From Hygrophila difformis (taxonomy: Eukaryota; Streptophyta; Magnoliopsida; Lamiales; Acanthaceae), in the NCBI GenBank assembly GCA_030278955.1, contig JAOANR010000003.1, positions 28,597,227 to 28,661,226 of the forward strand: 64,000 nucleotides of DNA. The letters are read 5' to 3'. The notes below the pieces were generated by a model that was given only the letters and a program-made list of their open reading frames with translations, ran no database searches and was not told the DNA's origin. Position numbers and translations under genes: made by a program. Of this stretch, positions 1-10,275 are shown in pieces. The number at the start of each line of letters is the position of its first letter. Position 1 is the stretch's first letter.

Positions 1-153
1 GTATCCTCCATGAGGAACTAAGTGTCTGTCTTCTCCGTTAGGGGAAATTATGTTTAAATAATATTTTTAATATTTCTTCAGTAAAATCCAGGCTTCCAAA
101 TATCCCAAATATCCCGATAATATAATTAAAACTCTTTATTCATATCTTGATAG

Positions 154-738
154 GTCCTAAGGTAGGAAACGAAATAGGACTGTGCTGTTTGTTGCTGAAG
201 GAGCCAAGAATCGGTGAACCATCGATCGCGGCTGCGTGGTTGGAGGAAGTTCGTAAAATCCCGGAGCTTAGGAAACCCGGCAGCAAGGCGGTCAAAGCCA
301 AGGTATGAAGTTTAGTGCTTAATTTAATTATCGGAAGCATGATGGGCTGATATTGGACTAATGATAATGAAGAAATTAAAATCTGGGGTCAAAATGAAAT
401 AAAGTAAAAGTTGGTAGGGTTAATTGAAGTTTGAAAAAGTCAAAATAGTCTAAATGGCCTTAATTTGGTCAAAAATGGTTTCTAATGGCCTAAAATTGGA
501 AATTGATTTCATAATGGCCCAAATGTGGAAATGGTGCCTTGTAATGGCCTAAAAAATTCATTTCCTCCATTAATAAATAATTAATCTCAATCCAAACTTG
601 TGGTCGCTTATCGTTTTGTAATTTTCAGATTTTCTTTTTTATTCATTAATCAAACTTGAATATTTATAGTTCATGAAATTACACGTCAGAGGAAGCTTTA
701 TTGTTGATAGACATATGGTGAGTTCCCCGAGGCTGTAG
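154..738 (+). CDS. Possible last two exons of an unrecognised host gene
   Basis: A clean reading frame from 156 to 302 follows a 3' splice-like site (TTGATAG at 147-153) and ends at a GTATGA donor at 303. It encodes a peptide containing AAAWLEEVRKIPELRKPGS. A possible terminal exon starts after ATTTATAG at 670 and reads 22 codons in the same phase to a TAG at 736-738. The 5' part would lie left of the window. I do not recognise the protein. The MULE insertion at 787 would fall just after this stop, in the 3' untranslated region. Codon composition and splice signals are reasonable, but the exon pair is short and could be chance. Confidence 0.33.
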
Positions 739-786
739 TATTCAGCTTGTTGGTTGGAATTTGGAATGCTATATAGGGTGCTGATG

Positions 787-906
787 GGGAAAAAGGCAAG
801 GTAGTCCTTTTTATTTTTCATTTATCCAAATTGGTCCTATACAAATTTTTAGAACTATAGTTCTCTACCTTTTTTTAATTATATTCAAGGGGGATTTTAT
901 GAAAGT
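787..906 (+). repeat. Outer part of left inverted arm of the MULE
   Basis: Outer end of the left arm. It pairs with 10145-10265 on the opposite strand; the shared blocks are CATTTATCCAAATT and flanking T-rich sequence. The arm resumes after the LINE fragment at about 2405, where TTAATTACAATAAATTAG matches the right arm. Confidence 0.65.
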
Positions 907-1086
907 TTGGTATTGATACATCCTTTTTCTTCTTTTTTTGGTGAAAGTAACGCCAAGCGTCGGCAAAGGGAAGAACCAAAACTAAAAAAGCTACAGAACA
1001 GAGACGAAGAAAGGAAAAAAAAAACCGAAGATACAGAGCAATCAAGAATCAAAACCGCGGGAATCAAACACCTGCTCTATCTGCAG

Positions 1087-2395
1087 CTAGCGCCGATGCC
1101 ACCTCATCCGGGGGAAAGCCCAAGAGGTAAAGAACTTCTCCACCCTTGCACCATACTTGGCTAAAGAGTCTGCTACCGCATTCCCTTCGCGCAATATATG
1201 GTACCAACGGATCCCATGAAGTTGAGAGCAATATTCAGCAATCTTAAGAGCCAACGGATGCAACCAATGCACACTAGACGTACCATTTGAAGAATTCTCA
1301 TGGCCTCCATGGAATCGGAATAGCAAATAACATCTTCAATCCCCAAGGCTGAAGACGTTGTAGACTATTCATAATACCATGAAGTTCAACGACTAGGTTG
1401 GAGGCAACACCCACCGAACCCGCAAAACCTTCAATCCACCTACCATCATCATCCCAAATAACTCCACCGAAGCCGGTAGCCCCTGGATTACCCAACGAGC
1501 TACCATCCACATGGAGTACATAACGCCAAGCTCCCAATGGATTCCAAGACACCCACCTGGGAGAAACAACCTGAGGCAGCTTCGCAAAAACCCTACTATA
1601 TGACTCTCCCAAATAGTGAGCCGCATGGACAGTGCCCTCAACATCCACGACCTCACCATTCATGACCACTGCATTTCGCCCTTTCCACACTTCCCACAGA
1701 ATAGCCCAATGCAAGCCTGTCCATCCCCGACAAATCATCATAAAGCTACTAGCAATATCCCCAACATCCTTCTGCCACCAATTTGTCTTAAATAACTCAA
1801 ACCTCTTCCACACCGCCACGGCCCAGGAGCAATGGAAGAATAAATGGTGGGTAGATTCTTGGTGCAGCCCACATACCTCACACAGGTCTGAATTCGCAAG
1901 GCCTCTATGGCACCGAACCACATTGGTAGGAAGGGCATTATGGACGATTAACCACAGAAGAAAATGAATCATCTCCGGCGCTTGAATACGCCACACTCAA
2001 CTGCGATTTGCATCCCTCAACAGCCCTCTTTGCTTCAGCAACCAATCATATCCATCTTTAACCTTATAACGCCCATCAACCGAACCACTCCCGCATATAG
2101 TGTCCGGTAAAGCGTCAATCTGAATTAGCGGTCCAAAAGCTCTCAACTCTGATTTAATGGCTTCCGGCAACAGTGTTGAAAAACTGTCCCAACACCATCG
2201 GTTATTAACAAAAACATCCCTAACCTTCAAATTTATATCAGGGACATGGACAGAAGGAATTCGAGGTGCAATGGCACCTGCATTGAGCCACTCCGAATAC
2301 CAAAAACTACAATCTCCCGCCCCAAGTCGCATACGTAATCCCGAAGCAAGCATCGGACCAACCTTCACCAAAGCTCTATAGAACGTGGATGCCAC
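1087..2395 (-). pseudogene. LINE (non-LTR retrotransposon) ORF2 C-terminal fragment
   Basis: Read right to left, the fragment gives the end of a plant L1-type ORF2. The first block (2395-1997) has the pre-zinc region ending in VDGRYKVKDGYDWLL. The second (1996-1298) has the zf-RVT motif CEVCGLHQESTHHLFFHC and an RNase H start HVDGSSLGNPGATGFGG. The last (1326-1087), in another frame, has REGNAVADSLAKYG, the end of the RNase H domain. Two frame breaks (near 1997 and 1310) and the missing reverse transcriptase make it dead. It interrupts the left arm of the MULE, so it entered after the MULE arm existed. Confidence 0.85.
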
Positions 2396-2404
2396 CGACC
2401 TTCT

Positions 2405-2790
2405 TCTTAATTACAATAAATTAGATGAGAAGAAAATATCAAACTTTTCTTGATGCCACATCGTATTGTTTTGTGCAAAATAAGTCCAACTCATTCGGGT
2501 GATCTTATATTTGGATCTGGGTTTGACTCCAAAACCGTTGCCTTCTCCCAGATTTCCACTCTACACATTTGCACGCCATTTCCGACATCTATTTCGCACG
2601 CTGCTCCAAGTCTCCAACACCCCAGACCTCCATTTCGCATGCCGGAGACCTCCATTCCAGTGAAGACTTCATTTTCGCCCTCGAATTCACACTCCATTCC
2701 CGTGAAGCCTTCAAGTTCGCCCTCGTATTACAGTGAAGCCCTCAAATTCGAACGCCATTCCCCAACCCGCACGCCGCTAGGATAATCCTC
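2405..2790 (+). repeat. Inner part of left inverted arm of the MULE
   Basis: Contains repeated phrases such as CCTCCATTTCGCATGCC and CCAGTGAAG that reappear, inverted, at 9725-9960 (CTCCATTTCGCACGCC on the minus strand). This marks the inner half of the long terminal inverted repeat, itself internally repetitive. Confidence 0.6.
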
Positions 2791-2928
2791 CAGTCCTTAT
2801 CCAGAGTTACATGTTTCTGTGGCTTGCCACATTTTCTGTATAGATTGGAATACCTAGATGAATTTATTGTTTTGGTTGTCTTGAAATAAGTAGCATCGAT
2901 TCTCTGTATAACCCAACTTTATGGGTTA

Positions 2929-3118
2929 TGTTGGGACTGCGACCGCCACCCTAACTCCGACATTAGTATGATATTGTCCGCTTTGGGCCAAGCCCGCACG
3001 GTTTTGTTTTTGGGCTCCTCCCAAAAGGCCTCATACTAATGGAGTTAGGTGGACTTCTTATATTTAGGGATACTTTTTCCTTATTCTTCCGATGTGGGAC
3101 TGGGTTTGATACCCAACA
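2929..3118 (-). repeat. 3' LTR of the TRIM-like element
   Basis: 190 bp, begins TGTTGGGACTGC and ends TACCCAACA on the plus strand, so it is bounded by TG and CA. It differs from the copy at 9268 at three positions. A purine-rich tract (TTTGAGGGGATGAT on the minus strand, 3119-3132) precedes it, as expected for a 3' LTR. Confidence 0.9.
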
Positions 3119-3381
3119 ATCATCCCCTCAAACCAAGGACCACAGACCTCATGGTCTCCCCTCGAACGATTATCAACTTGATCCGCCAAATCATCTTGCA
3201 CCGCCGCACCAACCAGCGGGACTCGCCGCCTGACTACCACAATATCAGGAAGACTTTCGACACAGGGCACCAAACACGGATCCAATCGCGAGGGCACAAA
3301 CTGAGGGTCTCCCACCCACACACGCAGTCCATTGCTGAGTCTGCTGATGGCTCGATCCCCGAACCTGGGCTCTGATACCAC
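3119..3381 (-). other. Short non-coding interior of the TRIM-like element with its PBS side
   Basis: On the minus strand it starts with TGGTATCAGAGC (3369-3380), complementary to the 3' end of initiator tRNA-Met, then about 240 bp without convincing coding sequence, and ends in a purine tract next to the outer LTR. Short LTRs, short interior, PBS and polypurine tract without genes are the hallmarks of TRIM-type elements. The base upstream of this PBS belongs to the Copia LTR, not to the TRIM LTR. Confidence 0.75.
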
Positions 3382-3659
3382 TGAAATGAGATCCACACGA
3401 TCGAGTAATTAACCCACTGGCTCAGAGTCGGCCTAGATCCCCGTTGTCCGGCTACAATGATCAAAGGCTTCCTTGAATCTACTCAACACGAAAGGAGGAT
3501 TTTCAACTCACACACAAGGAGAATATCTCACACCAAGGAAGAACTGTTTTTAGCTCACACACCAGGCAGATTGAATAAAATAAGGGCTCTCAACACTTGG
3601 GCCAAAATAAACCGAGCCCACTAGGTATTGGGTTGGCCCATAATAACCCAATACCAACA
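3382..3659 (-). repeat. Inner Copia LTR, copy next to the second PBS
   Basis: 278 bp, TGAAATGAG...AATACCAACA on the plus strand. About six differences (roughly 2%) from the neighbouring copy at 3663-3940. On the minus strand it ends ATTTCA, then G, then the PBS, the organisation of a 5' LTR. Confidence 0.9.
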
Positions 3660-3662
3660 TTC

Positions 3663-3940
3663 TGAAATGAGATCCACACGATTGAGTAATTAACCCACTG
3701 GCTCAGAGTCGACCTAGATCCCCGTTGTCCGGCTACAATGATCAAAGGCTTCCTTGAATCTACTCAACACGAAAGGAGGATTTTCAACTCACACACAAGG
3801 AGAATATCTCACGGCAAGGAAGAACTGTTTTTAGCTCACACACCAGGCAGATTGAATAAAATAAGGGCTCTCAACACTTGGGCCAAAATAAACCGAGCCC
3901 ATTAGGTATTGGGTCGGCCCATAATAACCCAATACCAACA
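3663..3940 (-). repeat. Inner Copia LTR, copy next to the polypurine tract
   Basis: 278 bp. On the minus strand it is preceded by CCAAGGTGGAGAA, a typical Copia polypurine tract, so it is a 3' LTR. It lies head to tail with the other copy, with only GAA (plus strand TTC, 3660-3662) between them. Confidence 0.9.
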
Positions 3941-4118
3941 TTCTCCACCTTGGACCAAGTAATGAGACGGGACTAGCACGGACAGGGATCATCCCGGGTC
4001 GACATTACAATCATCGCCAAGGGTCTTCACACGAACAATCCTGTGAAGAAATAAAATAGAAGGCAAACAGAGAGGAAAAAGAAAAATAAACCAAGTTAGT
4101 AGTTATATCCAAATAACA

Positions 4119-7100
4119 CTAACCAAAATCAAAATGAAGTACTCCCTGAAAGAATTTCAACTTTTTAGTTGTCAGACATTTAGTCCCCATGTCTGCTGGA
4201 TTCTTCTCTGATGCGATTTTCTCAAGCAAAACGTCCCCTCTTTCAACAACATCACGAATATAATGGAATCTAACTTCAATGTGCTTAGTTCTATCATGAA
4301 ATACAGGATTCTTACAAAGTTGAATGGCGGACTGACTATCAGAAAATATAACAGCCCGTTTACAGAAACCAATTTCACTCAATAAGCCCTTAAGCCAAAT
4401 GGCTTCTTTTGCTGAATCAGAGAGTGCTACATACTCTGCCTCTGTCGTGGAAGTAGCAACAACGGATTGCAACTGTGATTTCCAACTTACGCAAGAACCA
4501 CAAACAGTAAACACATAGCAAGAAGTAGATTTCCAATTATCTCGGTCATTCGCAAAGTTCGAATCAGCATAACCACATAATTCAACATCCCTATCAGATT
4601 TCCCAAAAGATAATCCATAACCATATGAGAATTTCAGATATCTGAGAATCCACTTCAGTGCCTCCCAATGAGGTTTACCAGGATTCGACATAAACCTGCT
4701 CAAGCAACTCACAGCATAAGCAATATCAGGACGAGTGCTAACCATCAGATACATAATTGAGCCAATTGCATTAGAATAAGGAGTACTTTCCATTTCTTTA
4801 ATCTCATCATGTGAAGTGGGGCATTGATCTATAGACAAAGAGAAGTGAGATGCTAAAGGTAATCGAACACACTTAGCAGAATTCATACCAAATTTACTCA
4901 AAACTTTCTGAACATAATCAGACTGATTCAATATCAAAACATGCTTAGACCGATCACGAAAAATATCCATGCCTAATATATGTTTTGCATCCCCTAAGTC
5001 CTTCATCTCAAAGCTACGACTTAGGCATTTCATGTATGCACATCATTGAAGTGGAAATCGAAAGCATATCATCAACATAAAGTAATAGAAATATAGGATT
5101 GCCTTTAATAACCTGGTAGTACATACAATGATCATGCTTGCTCCGTGTAAATCCCATAGATTTCATACATGTATCAAATTTCAAATTCCACTGCCTGGGC
5201 GACTGTTTTAAACCATATAATGCTCTTTTCAACAAACAAACATGATTAGGCTTAGATTTATCAATAAAACCTTCAGGCTGACGCATATAAATGTCACGAT
5301 CTATATCACCATGCAAGAAAGCTGTTTTAACATCCATCTGGACTAATTCCCAATCAAATTGTGCAACAAGAGCAAGCATAACACGCACAGTAGTGAATTT
5401 GACAACAGGAGCAAATATTTCAGAATAATTAATCCCTTCCTTTTGAGTAAATCCCTTAGCAACTAGTCTTGCCTTATACCTAGTTGAATTGTTCTCACTT
5501 TTTACTTTATACACACACTTACAATCAACGACTGAGGCACTGCTAGGTTTAGGCACTAGAACCCAAGTCTTATTTGCATATAAAGATGTCATCTCCTCAT
5601 TCATAGCTCCCAACCAGTGATCTGCAAATCTAGACTTCATAGCTTCATTAAAGCTTTTAGGTTCATTACCAGAAATAGATTCAAAATCACTACGGGCTAA
5701 TGCTAACAAATCTTCGTCACTAAACCTAGCCGGTGGCCTAATAACACGTCTAGTCCTGTCTCTAGCCAACATATAATCACTAAGATCATCACCTCCAGAA
5801 ACAACAGGACTATCAGAATCAATCACTGGATTTTCATAATGTGTGACATCAACAGAATTATCAATCTCATGTTCGACTGCATTATCATTCAAATCAACAG
5901 AATCACCATTACTGCTAGAATTACCAGAATTACCCGAGTTACCAGAATTACCCGAGCTTCCAGGCACATCATTATCATGCTCATCATCATCAGACATGTT
6001 AGGCATATAAACAGTAGGAAAAGTAGGAAAAGAACCAGAATTACCATCAGACTGCTCCACCTCAGAAGAAGTGGTGGACTGTTCAGATTTACAAGGAAAC
6101 TCAGATTCATTGAAAAACACATTCCTGCTTACCACTGTTTTAAATCCAGGATTACTCATATCCCATAGCCTATAACCTTTCACACCATCTGGATAGCCAA
6201 GAAAGACACACTTCCTAGTTCGAGAATCCAGCTTATCACCTGTCTGATGAACATATGCTGCACAGCCGAAAACACGTAAGTGATCATAAGGAACGGACTT
6301 ATTCAAGAATACAGATTCAGGACATTTACCACCAAGAGGTATACTGGGTGATCAATTAATCAAATATATAGCAGTAATGAGAGCTTCACCCCAGTTACTT
6401 TTGGAAAGCCCTGTAGGAGCAACCATACTCCTAACCATTTCCAAAAGAGTTCTATTCATCCTCTCGGCTACCCCATTCTGCTGAGGAGTATAAGGTACAG
6501 TTTTGTGTCTCTCCCATGCTGTATACAATAAGTGTCAAATAAAGAATTACAAAACTCCAATCCATTATCTGTCCGTAAAACCAGAAGTCTTTTATCTGTC
6601 TGTTTTTCTACCAAAATTCTCCAATTTTTAAATTTCTCAAAAACTTCAGATTTATGTTTTAGTAAGAAAACCCAAACTTTTCTTGAATAATCATCAATTA
6701 TTGATAAGAAATAATGGCACCCACCCCATGTGGGCATGCGTGTCGGTCCCCAAACATCGGCATGCACATACTCAAGAACACGTGTACACTTAGAAGCATT
6801 CTTAAAAACAGATACTGGAAACTGAACTCGACACTGTTTACCAGATAAGCAGTGCTCACAGAAAGGAACATGAGATATACTGTCATCACCAAAAACTCCA
6901 CCTTGTTTCAGAATTCCCATGCCCCTGTTACTCATATGCCCCAAACGATTATGCCATAAAACAGTTTTATCATTAACAACAGGAACAATATCACTATCAA
7001 CAGGCACAACAGGCACAGAATCACATACATCAGAGGCACTGCTCTCAACAGAATTCATAGAAATATTATCAGAATTTCTCCTCAAGGTGGTACACACATA

Positions 7101-8309
7101 GAAATTATTCCTGCAAAAAGCTTTGAAATTGACCAGAGAACCTTTAAAAATCTTCATAACTCCCTTACCATATTTACCTTCAAAACCATCTCTATCTAAT
7201 GCCGAGCAGGACATCAGATTCAAAGAAAGATCAGGGACATGTCTCACCTCTTTCAATACAATCGAGGTACCAGATGTGAAACTCAAAATCACATCACCAA
7301 CACCTGCAACTTTGCATTTCTTGTTATTTGCAAGCGACACAAAACCATTATCAATAGGTTTATAACAAGAAAAAAGCCATCTCGAAGGACACATATGATA
7401 TGTACAACCAGAATCCAACAACCAAACAAGATCATTCAAATTCACATAAGATGCATTACAGTCAGTCAATGCATGCGAACCTGAAACCATGTACAAATCA
7501 CCCAGGGAATTATCATCTTTAACAGTGTTCGCATTCTCATTCTGTTTATCCTTTTTAGGATGCCTACAGTTCTTTATAAAATGCCCTGTTTCCCCACAAT
7601 TGTAGCATCTTTTAGAACCCTTTTGTTTACTCCTAGATCCACTCCGAGATCTATTTTTCTGCTTATTACCCTTTCCATTAGATTTCCCATTTTCTCTCTT
7701 TTTCGATCTACCCCTCACATGCATCACTTTCTCATCTGAATTCTTTTCCTGCAAATGATATCTCAAATCCAATTCTTTGCTTTTCAAGCCATTAACAACA
7801 GTATTTAGAGTGATCTCATCTCTAGCATATTTTATGGCAGATTTAACATCAGCATAGGAGTCAGGAATTGCATTCAACAACACGATAGGAACATAATCGT
7901 CAATATGCTTATCACCAGTTTCCTTAATCAATTGGATCAATTTAGTAAAATCATCAAGATTATCATCTATATCTTTACTCATGTCCAATCTGTATCTGAA
8001 AAAACGTTCTAACAGAAACATACGGGAAGGCAAAGATGTCTCAGTGTAAGTCTTCTCTAAGGCTTTCCACAAATCACGAGCATTCTCAAAAGTACCAATC
8101 TTCCTTATAACAGAATCAGACAAATGCAAGGTGATAGAAGACAAGGCCAAATCATTCATCTCAGAAGTTTTGTCATCAAGAACAAAAGCAGATTCAATAG
8201 CTTTATTCGCATGTTGTTGCACCAGAACACATTTCATTTTCCTTTTCCAAATACTGAAATCAATTTTCCCATCAAAAACCGCAATATTACTTATCATATT
8301 GCTAGCCAT
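4119..8309 (-). pseudogene. Copia gag-pol polyprotein, broken by two frameshifts and a stop codon
   Basis: The start is most likely the ATG at 8309 (MASNMISNIAVFDG); upstream codons lack an ATG. Frame 1 (8309-6468) gives gag with zinc knuckle CYNCGETGHFIKNC, protease WLLDSGCTYHMCP, the integrase zinc region WHNRLGHMSNRGM and part of the integrase core (HADVWGPT, LRTDNGLEF). It shifts frame near 6525. The second part has an in-frame TGA at 6352-6354, then the integrase end and reverse transcriptase with LLYVDDMLSIS. A second shift near 5035 returns to frame 1, giving the end of the reverse transcriptase and RNase H (TTEAEYVALS, KEAIWLKGLL) to 4119. The domain order protease-integrase-RT-RNase H is that of Copia. 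It cannot make a full polyprotein. Confidence 0.92.
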
Positions 8310-9253
8310 TTTAACAGAAAAATTCCACAGCAAAGAATACCAGATAATACCAGAAAACTAGCAGGAAAAATCCACTAAATTCAGAAAAAAACACAGATTT
8401 CAAATATGCTCTACACAGCCACAAATCAAGAAATCCACCAATATTCACTAAGAATTTCCACCAAACAGTATACCAAAAAATTCACCAAATCACAGAATAT
8501 TCCAAGAATCACCCAAAAAACAGCGATACCTAAGCGAAATCCCGGCCGGAGATTTCATCTTACCCAAAGGACCGGAATACTTTCTTTGATTCCCACAAGA
8601 ATCCAGCAACACAATGCTTCCACAGAAAGAATTCCAAGATCCAATCGACAAACCTTGCAACCAAAAAACAACAGACCCAAAGTTAAATTTGGAAGCAAAA
8701 GTACACTGCAATTTCAACAAAACACAAAAGATTGAAGAAAAATAGCAGAATGTCGAATTTGTTTTTGTTCTTATTCTGGAATGCTCTGTAGATGGAGAAA
8801 AAACAACGCAGAAGGCTTATGAAAGCCTTCTCAGTGGTGGGGGACTTCAACGCCAAACAGCAAAGGAGGCGGTGGTGGCTGGAGCGACGCCGGCAGGGAG
8901 AGCCGCCGGTGGTTTTGCTTTGAGCAGAGAGAGAGAGCCGCCCGCAGAGAGTTCGCCGGAGGGGGACGTGCTCGCAGTCGAGAGCGGCGCTGAACCAGGG
9001 GACGGCGGCTCCGGTTCACAGGCGGAAGGCAGCGCTGAACTTGAGGCGGCGGCGCCGGATTCGCGAGGCGAAGGACGGCGCGCAGGCGAGCGGACAGGCA
9101 GAGGAAAGAGCGACGATCGGCAGTTACAGTGAGGTGAATGGTTTCGCAGGTAGGGGAGCGGCGGTCGACGGCGCAAAGGGCGGTTATTATTCGATCTGTG
9201 TTTGTATTTCCAAACAAACCCTCACAACCCAAAAATCTCAATCTCGATTCATT
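8310..9253 (-). other. Untranslated leader of the nested Copia element
   Basis: Lies between the PBS and gag. The upstream half (8830-9180) is unusually GC-rich and full of CCGCCG-type repeats, giving several overlapping open frames on both strands with no recognisable protein; I treat these as compositional. The rest is A-rich. Confidence 0.6.
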
Positions 9254-9265
9254 GCTCTGATACCA
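9254..9265 (-). promoter_or_regulatory. tRNA-iMet primer binding site after the outer 5' LTR
   Basis: Minus-strand TGGTATCAGAGC, two bases (AG) after the outer LTR end. The sequence after it (AATGAATCGAG) belongs to the Copia leader, not to the TRIM interior seen at 3119-3368. Confidence 0.85.
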
Positions 9266-9267
9266 CT

Positions 9268-9457
9268 TGTTGGGACTGCGACCTCCACCCTAACTCCGAC
9301 ATTAGTATGATATTGTCCGCTTTGGGCCAAGCCCGCACGGTTTTGTTTTTGGGCTCCTCCCAAAAGACCTCATACTAATGGAGTTAGGTGGACTTCTTAT
9401 ATTTAGGGATACTTTTTACTTATTCTTCCGATGTGGGACTGGGTTTGATACCCAACA
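9268..9457 (-). repeat. 5' LTR of the TRIM-like element
   Basis: 190 bp, same ends as the copy at 2929 and followed by the GGTTA duplication at 9458-9462. Only three substitutions separate the copies, so the composite is fairly recent. Confidence 0.9.
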
Positions 9458-9462
9458 GGTTA

Positions 9463-9714
9463 CACATACAAGAACTTCCAGGTCGTGAATGTATACCAAA
9501 TGCCCTGAAGGGGTTATTACAAGCTGTCTTCTTGTGTCTATCTGTTAGCAAACATTTACGGGAGCTATTCATTATAATGTGAGAATTTCATTAGAGCTAT
9601 CCATGGTGGTTATTTACTGTTGTAAATGTAATTTATTGAAATACATTTGTGCAGGCGTTGAATGAGGATCCTTATCTGTTAATCCGTATTCTGGAAAAAG
9701 CCCTTCTTTCATGA
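9463..9714. other. Interior of the MULE, possible captured sequence
   Basis: Together with 2790-2928 this is the original MULE interior, split by the composite element. After removing the insert the frame continues through LHIQELPGRECIPNALKG and on to a stop near 9580. That is protein-like but not a domain I recognise. It could be a captured host-gene piece, or chance. Confidence 0.3.
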
Positions 9715-10265
9715 AGCGAGAATGAACTCCAGTGAAGGATTGATGCAATCCACAGCAAGAATTGGAGCACTTTTTTCCGCTGATTGCGAGGCTTGCGAAT
9801 TGGAGGCCCTTTTCGGGAAAGAAAGGTTGTTTTCAGCGAAAGGCTTCCGAAATGGAGGGCTTCACTGGAAGAGAGCCGTGTGGCGTGCGAACTGGAGACC
9901 TTCAATAGAATAGAGGCGTGCGAAATGGAGGTCTCAATTGGAATGGAGCGCGAAGCTCTCCACTGAAAATGGCCAATTGGAGAGGGTTGTGGAGTGAAAA
10001 TGATGCGGATTGAAGGCATCAGAGGGATGGAGTCAGGTTTAATAACCGATGAATTAGATCATGGATTTGATTTTCTTGAAGAGAATGCAACGCATGCTTT
10101 CAAAAATAGATTAAAAATGCTAATTTATGTAATTAAGTTTGATCATTGTGAAAAGATGTATTTGGATTTAATTAGAATAGATAAAGGACTATAAGGGGCT
10201 AACAATTAGTAAAGGATGAATTTGGATAAATAAAAAAGAAAAATGACTATATTGGCAATTTTACC
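9715..10265 (-). repeat. Right inverted arm of the MULE
   Basis: Inverse of 787-906 plus 2405-2790. It contains several imperfect direct repeats built on GGCTTCCGAAATGGAGGGCT-like phrases. It ends at TTTTACC just before the GTGCTGATG duplication. Confidence 0.65.
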
Positions 10266-10275
10266 GTGCTGATGG

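Larger units (their letters stand above)
2929..9457 (-). mobile_element. Composite TRIM-like element containing an almost complete Copia element with a 2-LTR junction
   Basis: Outer LTRs of 190 bp (2929-3118 and 9268-9457, 3 differences) are flanked by the 5-bp duplication GGTTA (2924-2928 and 9458-9462). Read on the minus strand the order is: outer LTR, primer binding site (PBS), Copia leader, gag-pol, polypurine tract, a 278-bp inner LTR, the 3 bases GAA, a second 278-bp inner LTR, a second PBS, a 250-bp non-coding interior, a polypurine tract and the outer LTR. The simplest reading is a short non-autonomous element (outer LTRs plus the 250-bp interior) whose PBS was joined to the PBS of a Copia 2-LTR circle. 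The composite sits in the interior of the MULE. Confidence 0.85.
787..10265. mobile_element. Mutator-like (MULE) element with long inverted ends, hosting nested insertions
   Basis: The 9-bp sequence GTGCTGATG (10 bp with the next G) occurs directly at 778-786 and 10266-10274. The element starts GGGAAAAAGGCAAGG and its right end, read on the other strand, starts GGTAAAATTGCCAA; both then share TTTATCCAAATT. A 9-bp duplication with long terminal inverted repeats is typical of Mutator-like elements. The arms are about 500 bp: 787-906 plus 2405-2790 on the left (split by a LINE fragment) and roughly 9715-10265 on the right. No transposase is visible, so it is non-autonomous. Without the nested Copia/TRIM composite and the LINE it would be about 1.4-1.5 kb. 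Confidence 0.75.

Noticed and set aside
1632..1967. Plus-strand open frame of 111 codons
   Set aside because: It is the antisense shadow of the LINE zinc-finger and RNase H region.
2450..2785. Plus-strand open frame of 111 codons rich in Ser/Pro
   Set aside because: It lies in the repetitive inverted arm of the MULE and has an inverted counterpart at 9722-9966.
2929..3118. LTR of the Copia coding element itself
   Set aside because: A separate 278-bp LTR pair abuts the Copia polypurine tract and a PBS. The 190-bp LTRs match the short interior instead.
8831..9310. Several overlapping open frames on both strands in the GC-rich Copia leader
   Set aside because: They arise from CCG-rich low-complexity DNA, lie between the PBS and gag, and contain no domain.
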